This document shows positions 58,901-64,000 of a stretch of DNA of 64,000 nucleotides, piece after piece (position 1 is the first letter of the stretch; every line of letters begins with the position of its first letter). The stretch covers positions 31,829-95,828 of the forward strand of contig MVAQ01000061.1 of assembly GCA_014825775.1 (NCBI GenBank), written 5' to 3'. The translations under genes and the position numbers were made by a program. The stretch is from Krasilnikovozyma curviuscula (taxonomy: Eukaryota > Basidiomycota > Tremellomycetes > Cystofilobasidiales > Mrakiaceae). The notes under the pieces are model-generated. The model was not told the DNA's origin. It saw only the letters and a list, made by a program, of their open reading frames with translations, and did not search any database.

Positions 58901-59636
58901 TTTGTGATTTTAACTGAGAGTACCGAAAGAGCGTTGGGGGTTGAATGAGAGTGTCGGGAGCTGCGAGCTCTGGGCCTTCTGCCTGTTACCAACGTTTCTT
59001 GTCTCTCTGGTGAGATGTAGAGTACTGTGAGCGTTGGGAGAGGAACCTGACAAATGGCTGGCTGGAAGGATGGCCTAGAAGTCGTCACGTAGGGATCAAA
59101 TGTGCTGAGGAGGAATTACCAGAAGCGTAAGAAATCAACACGGTGTTCCGCTGGTGCGGATGGCGGAAGGTAAGATTCCCAGTTTTCTATTCTCCCCTTC
59201 CCCTTGGGCCCAAATAGAACGAGATTCAGAGACATTCTAGGTGATGCTCAAGTGGGAATTTGGTGGCCGGTGAGGGTGCGGGGAGAACACGTAAACAAAT
59301 CGTTAAGTAGTGCAGACGGTGGCGCCTGATAACTTCAAATGCCCTTCTGCCATATCACATAAAATTAAGTGAGAAAGAAATCTAGACCGGAGTTATAGTA
59401 GGTTGAGAACGAATTCATCTAGAAAACTGTTTGATCGCTGGAACGAGATCGGCGGGGAAAATACTCTATTTACAAAACTGAAGAGGTTGGTCGCAATACA
59501 GCCACGACCGCCGTCACTCTCCCTTGCCATACCCTCCCAAAGGTATCACAAAAACTAGGGATCAAGTTGGAAAGACGTATCACTGTACAAGTACAACTGA
59601 AAGACCAGATTGGAAGAACACTGATAGTAGGATGTA
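58901..59636. other. Intergenic region
   Basis: 736 bases upstream of the DUF6534-like gene (minus) and downstream of the GMF gene end. Open frames are short and unconvincing. I recognise no element. Confidence 0.5.
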
Positions 59637-60381
59637 CTAAGCCTGCAAGAACTTCTCCACGCTTTCCTGGCTCAAATCTGAAGCATCTCGAACTTCCAAG
59701 ACCTAAACGGTCCAGTCCAGAGAGATGGGTTTGAGTCCTTTTTGAGAAAGAAAAGGAGGAAGAGAGAGGGAAATGTAAAGCATACCTTTGCTACATCAGC
59801 TGTGATTTGGAAGTAGCTGAAAGCTGAGGCGTACAAGGTGGTCAGAGCTAGATTGGGAAGGTATATTGCATCAAGGTTAGCAGAGTCACAGTTTGGCGCT
59901 GTAAAGGGACGCTCAACAACTCTACTCACTGGGACTTGAGGTCGTTGGGCACCTGAGGCGGGACACCGTAAGTCGTAAGCGTCTGCACACAGTGTTTAGG
60001 GGAAAGTTCCTTTGGGAATTACGTACCAGTTCAGTAGGAGCAAAGGAGTAAACGTTCTTCCATCTTTACGTTTCTATGGAAGACAGTTCCCCAGTTTCGG
60101 AAAGGTCAGCACTTGATCTTAATGCTGAGGAAAGGTGGACACGAGGCCAGAGACAAGCTCACCAGCTCCAACGACACAATGATGTATCTGGGCATACTTG
60201 GAAGCTCGTCACCAAGCTCATCTAAAGATACATCATCCCAGTACTCATCCTCCTCAACCACCAAGTCCTTGGATATTTTGAACGAGATGGCAGTGACGAC
60301 GCCAGGCTTGACTCGAGCGAACCTGAACTTCTCGATTCGCTTTTTTATGGTTGGTGGGATATCTACTGTATGGGTTGACAT
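59637..60381 (-). CDS. Glia maturation factor (ADF-H domain, AIM7-like)
   Basis: ADF-homology protein that binds Arp2/3 and removes actin branches. The first ATG is 60381: MSTHTVDIPPTIKKRIEKFR, then FARVKPGVVTAISFKISKD and DEYWDDVSLDELGDELPSMP with RYIIVSLEL. A second exon adds KRKDGRTFTPLLLLNW. The next exon (CPTTSSP) and the following one (TLTTLYASAFSYFQITADVA) complete the fold, and the last gives VLEVRDASDLSQESVEKFLQ and A, with TAG at 59637-59639. The pattern 'LPESSPRY.v.S.el...DGR.s.PL....W.P..s.....LYAsa...f......kv.EiRd.......' is the GMF signature. Length is about 145 aa. It shares a 212-bp divergent gap with the LAA2-like gene. Confidence 0.9.
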
Positions 60382-60593
60382 CGCTGAGTGAATCTGAATC
60401 GAAGCAAAAGATTGCGCAAGTGGTGGCAGAGAGAGGAAAGGTATACCTACCAGCGTCTGGCGAACTTCCAAAGGTGCCTCAACCAATCGACTTCATATTT
60501 CAAACTGGAAACCATCTACAACCTATTGAAACATATTCCCCATCCCTTGCTGGTGAGGGACATCAAGTTTGAACAGAGAATTGCGCGTTTTCG
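60382..60593. promoter_or_regulatory. Shared divergent promoter, GMF / LAA2-like
   Basis: The 212 bases between the two start codons must hold both promoters. No clear TATA box is visible. Both genes act in actin- or clathrin-linked membrane traffic, so co-expression is plausible. Confidence 0.45.
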
Positions 60594-62366
60594 ATGGCAG
60601 AGGTACCAGAAGGCGGCTCAGAATGGGCAGATGTCGAGCTGGTTGAACAGCCTGTCCAGGCAGCAACAGCAGCGGATCCTCCTACTTTAGTGTCAGAAAC
60701 AGCATCGAATAATGTTGTCAGTAGTCTCACAAAGGAGGTCCCTTCCTTTGACGAAGAAGTAACTGAAGAAACGAAGGAATTCTTCAAGCTCGAACCACCT
60801 TCCTCCACGAGTTTTGCAGTTCCTGCTCAAGACGACGATGACTTTGGGGGCGAGGATGATGGATTTGGTGACTTCGACTCTGAGCCTGTGAACGCCAATG
60901 TGGCTGGAGAAGCCGATGATGATTTCGGTGACTTTGGCGACTTCGATGATGGGACAGCAGTTCAAGCGGAATCGTTTGACGAAGAAGAAGAGCCGCCTCA
61001 ACCAATTCCAGCACAGCCGACACCAATAGCTCCTCCTCAGATTGTGAGTATGTGCTGTCCACTTCGTTCGAATCAGAACGGACAAGTTTGGTCATTCGTC
61101 GCGCCTAGCTACTCACCTTACCCTGCTGCTTTCTTGCTCTACAAGCCAACATTCTCTCCCAATTCCGAAGATCTCCAATCTCAAATAAATGAAATACTGA
61201 GCCCTATCTACCCCAGCATATCCGACCCTTACCGAATAATGGGTCCAGACGATGTTCGCCAAGTTCCTGGATTAGCTCAAGTGCTGGTTGACGAAGAAAG
61301 GTTCATCAAATGTGTTCCAATTCTTTGTGATTTGAGCAATAAGCTAACGTACCGCTCTTGCTCGTATCTCAGTCGGGCTCTCTTCAAAATGCTCTCGGTG
61401 CTGCCTGCGGACATTCAACCTCTCGACTGGACGCGAAGTAAAGTGAGACGAGAGTACCTGATAACTATGGGTGTCCCAGTCAACTTGGACGAAGTGTGTT
61501 TTATTTTTTCAGAACTGTTGTTCCATAGGGTTGACTCTGTGACCCGTGCCTTTCCGCGTCTAGGTCGTATCGACACATCAAACTTCCCTCCCACCTCTTC
61601 AGATCAGCACACTCCAGCAATCTTCATTATCTTCCAACGGTAAACCCAGCAGTTCAGTACACCAACGGCCTTCATCAGTACCGCCTCAAATATCCGGTTT
61701 CGGACCTCTCAAACGTTCAAACACACTAGGTGGTGGTGCTGGAATAGGAGCTCAGCAAGCGGGAAGCAGGACCAATGGTATCCACTCTAACGGGAACAGT
61801 AGGAATGGAAGTCCCATCAGAAGTAACTCATTACCTCAGCCGACACCGGTGAAGGTAGATTTGACGTATGGCCTTGGGGCAAAGCCTGAAATTGATTCAG
61901 GGGCGATCCAGGAGCTGTTACTGTTGTCACCTTGTGAGTAAATCATCTGTCGGCTTTCACCGTATCTTTGGAGTGTCATTTTGATTGGTTTTCACTTATG
62001 TTTGGGTTTGTCGTTAGCTTCTCTTTCTATCGAATCAGTATCCAAACTTGAGAGCCTCAAACTTTCGCTCAATCAACAGACAGCCGAGGCCTCAATTCAA
62101 CTAGCCTACCTCTTACAACTGAAGGATGCTCTGACAAATGATTCTGAGTATCGTACGTTCTGCTTCGTCTCCTTTTCTTCTACATTGCTGATCGAGCCTC
62201 TGCTCGTTCTACCCCTTTAGTCAACGCCAAAATCGGCGTCCTTGTCACGGAAGCAGCGAAGTCGTCGATGGCAGCTAACACGACGAGTGGGTCGTCGTGG
62301 AGGAATCGAAGGAGTGTTCAAGCGAGCAGTAAGAGCGGGAGGTTCAGTCCCGCACCCGCAGGCTGA
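60594..62366 (+). CDS. LAA2/aftiphilin-like clathrin-adaptor accessory protein
   Basis: The ATG at 60594 gives MAEVPEGGSEWADVELVEQP. The first third is acidic and disordered and carries adaptor-ear-binding motifs: DDDFGGEDDGFGDFDSE and DDDFGDFGDFDDG. The [DE]GFGDF/FGDF repeats are what gamma-adaptin/GGA ears bind in aftiphilin, and yeast Laa2 (YBL010C) has the same kind of N-terminus. A folded conserved part follows (LYKPTFSPNSEDLQSQINEI, LSRALFKMLSVLPADIQPLD, WTRSKVRREYLITMGVPVNL). A Ser/Asn-rich linker precedes a predicted coiled coil (SLSIESVSKLESLKLSLNQQ, ASIQLAYLLQLKDAL). The end is SGRFSPAPAG at TGA 62366. Length is about 480 aa in five or so exons. A role in AP-1 recruitment at the trans-Golgi is inferred. 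Confidence 0.75.
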
Positions 62367-62565
62367 GGATAGTGGAGACAGATATGAATTGGATGTTTCT
62401 GAAAGGCCGAATGTACTTTGCTTTGAAAGAGATGGGGACAGGAGGTAAATGAAAAGCAAGATGTGAATCGTCTCATCTAAACTACGGCTACAACTCAATG
62501 ATCTTGAAGCAAGTCTAACAAATCTCTATGGAAGAAAATCAGCGGAGAAAACAAAGATTTCCAGT

Positions 62566-64000
62566 CTAGTATGGAACCAAGCCAATCAGCTGTTTTCCTC
62601 TAGTGGTGAGCTCTGGCTTCTTTCCTTCTCTTCGACCGACATGGACTGGCCATGCAGCATCTTGAGTTCCGTCTGGTCGCACTGGCTCAGTATCAGCGTT
62701 CACTCGGAACGAAATTGGATCGTGCGTCTGTAAAATAGAAAAGAAGGTCAGATTTGCGAGGGGAGAGGCCAAAAAACTAAATCTGTGTGGTGGTTGACTC
62801 ACGGTGTTGGATCTGGAGTGGAACGCCTCAAGCTTGGTCTTGAGAGCTTCTTCGGTAGCCCAGGCAGCTGGCTTCAAGCAGTAGTAGGTAGCGACTCTGG
62901 CGGCTCCGCCTTCCTTTGGAACAGCGCCGTAGTGGACACATCTCTGGAAGCCGCAAGATATAGGTCAGAAGGGCGGCGGGTCGAGGGATGACGTGTGACA
63001 AAACAACCACTCACCGAGTCCCAGAGGATCAAGGAACCTGCAGGAGCACAAACTTTAACCCATTCACATCCTCTATCATAGAACCATTTCATCTGGGTCT
63101 CAGAGAAAGCATACCAGTCCGCGTTCGACCAGCCGCCTTCTGGCTTATCGGCTTCAAACGCCTTGAACGCCTCCGCATACAGGGGGAGCGATCCCTTGAG
63201 GACCATCAATCCTCCGTCAAGAGGACCGTTGGGAGCGAGGTTGACGATACCTTGAACGCAGTGCAAGTGGGTTCTGTTTGGCGATTGGCTGAAAAAGAAA
63301 ACAATTATATCAGTCGTCGTGTAAGCAATGACGGGCAGTTCCGAGTGGAAACTGGAACGCACTCGACATGGGGCCAAGGAGCGACTGGCTTAGGAGCAGT
63401 AACACCAGGCAATGAGATGTTGAATCCATCTAAGGAAACATTGTATAGGGTTAAAAATTCTGTATGGTGCAGCGGACAGCTGGAACGCAATTCCGAGCGC
63501 GAAGGTCATGCACTCACCGAAACTGCAGAGAAGCTCAGAAGTTCCCCAAATCTTCTCGAATGGTTGAATGACGGAAGGAGATTGTCTGATATCCCAGACG
63601 AACCTACAAAACGGTGCAAAGAGAGCATAAGTTCAGACATCGCCTGTGCGAGCAGAGCAAGCCCGGGTGAGTTTTGTTGCTCACTGTTCGTGTCCACAGG
63701 CGTACTGGAGGAAAGGAAATGTGGATGATTAGTGAAAGAAACATTGAAATCTGAAGAGACTCGAAAGCTCACCTTGTTGTACAGGCCGCCTTTCGTGCTG
63801 AATGGAAGCTTGTCTTCCGTGAAGGTGGATGGATCCGATCGAGAGTAACCCAAACCGAAAGACTCCAGCCAGTCGTGGGCCTTTCCGACGTATCCGGCAG
63901 CCTCTTCAGCTGTCAATACATCAGGAACGACAGCAAAACCTGCAAAAGCGCTCTGGATGGTAAGTCTGGTGTCGCTGCATCAGGGAGGGAGGGGGCATGG
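62566..64000 (-). CDS. Phytanoyl-CoA dioxygenase-like Fe(II)/2OG oxygenase (5' end outside window)
   Basis: Partial gene; the start lies beyond 64000. Visible parts read LTAEEAAGYVGKAHDWLESF, FTEDKLPFSTKGGLYN, RFVWDIRQSPSVIQPFEKIW and GTSELLCSFDGFNISLPGVT. The iron-binding HxD is in WPHVDQSPNRTHLHCVQGIV, followed by NLAPNGPLDGGLMVLKGS. The distal His is probably in RCVHYGAVPKEGGAARVATY, after WVKVCAPAGSLILWDS. The order H-x-D ... GGL.V.-GS ... AG.L..WD...-H matches the PhyH family double-stranded beta-helix. It ends with RREGKKPELTTRGKQLIGLV and PY, TAG at 62566-62568. The substrate is unknown; fungal members act on lipids or secondary metabolites. Confidence 0.8.

Noticed and set aside
1..64000. 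tRNA, rRNA, CRISPR, transposon or phage features
   Set aside because: No cloverleaf, array, terminal repeat or transposase-like frame was found by eye; the content is ordinary fungal nuclear genes.

Overview
This window is nuclear DNA from a basidiomycete fungus. Genes lie on both strands, carry many short spliceosomal introns (about 37-130 nt, GT...AG, often with CTNAC-type branch sites) and are separated by short intergenic gaps. The class V myosin-motor chitin synthase, the DUF6534-like seven-helix protein, the WSC-like secreted protein and the intron density all point to Agaricomycotina, probably a tremellomycete yeast related to Cryptococcus/Kwoniella/Tremella. That placement is inference. 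There are no tRNAs, rRNAs, transposons or CRISPR arrays that I could support.

Layout, left to right. (1) The end of a Mn-type cation diffusion facilitator (minus, cut by the left edge), a 2.1-kb gene-poor gap, and an oligopeptide transporter (plus). (2) SEC14 phosphatidylinositol-transfer protein (minus) and a small membrane protein of unknown family (minus). (3) A 7.1-kb myosin-motor/cytochrome-b5/chitin synthase/DEK_C gene, an ER J-protein (ERJ5 type) and VID27 (all plus). (4) A secreted WSC-like Cys-rich protein and the HUT1 nucleotide-sugar transporter (minus), then the 60S maturation GTPase EFL1/RIA1 (plus), which shares a 201-bp promoter gap with HUT1. (5) N-acetylglucosamine-6-phosphate deacetylase (plus) with a large low-complexity insertion, convergent with a Zn2Cys6 transcription factor (minus). 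(6) A hotdog thioesterase and a second copy of the small membrane protein (plus). (7) Three orphan genes (a 126-aa protein, a Ser-rich protein and a 65-aa single-helix protein), then Rab escort protein and an epoxide hydrolase (minus). (8) A DOMON-cytochrome b561 protein, an F-box-like protein and a bZIP factor with a uORF-rich leader (plus). (9) A DUF6534-like membrane protein and glia maturation factor (minus), a LAA2/aftiphilin-like clathrin accessory protein (plus), and a phytanoyl-CoA-dioxygenase-like enzyme cut by the right edge (minus).

Most of this is ordinary housekeeping content: secretory traffic (SEC14, REP, HUT1, LAA2-like, ERJ5), the cell surface and amino sugars (chitin synthase, WSC protein, NagA) and ribosome maturation. 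The best candidate for something undescribed is the pair of paralogous small membrane proteins at 11251-12113 and 41886-42783. They lie 30 kb apart on opposite strands and keep the same four-exon structure and the same C-terminal tail. Other points worth a second look are the uORF-rich leader of the bZIP gene, the disordered insertion in NagA and the three orphan genes near 43-45.6 kb. Gene models were spliced by eye, so individual exon borders may be off.
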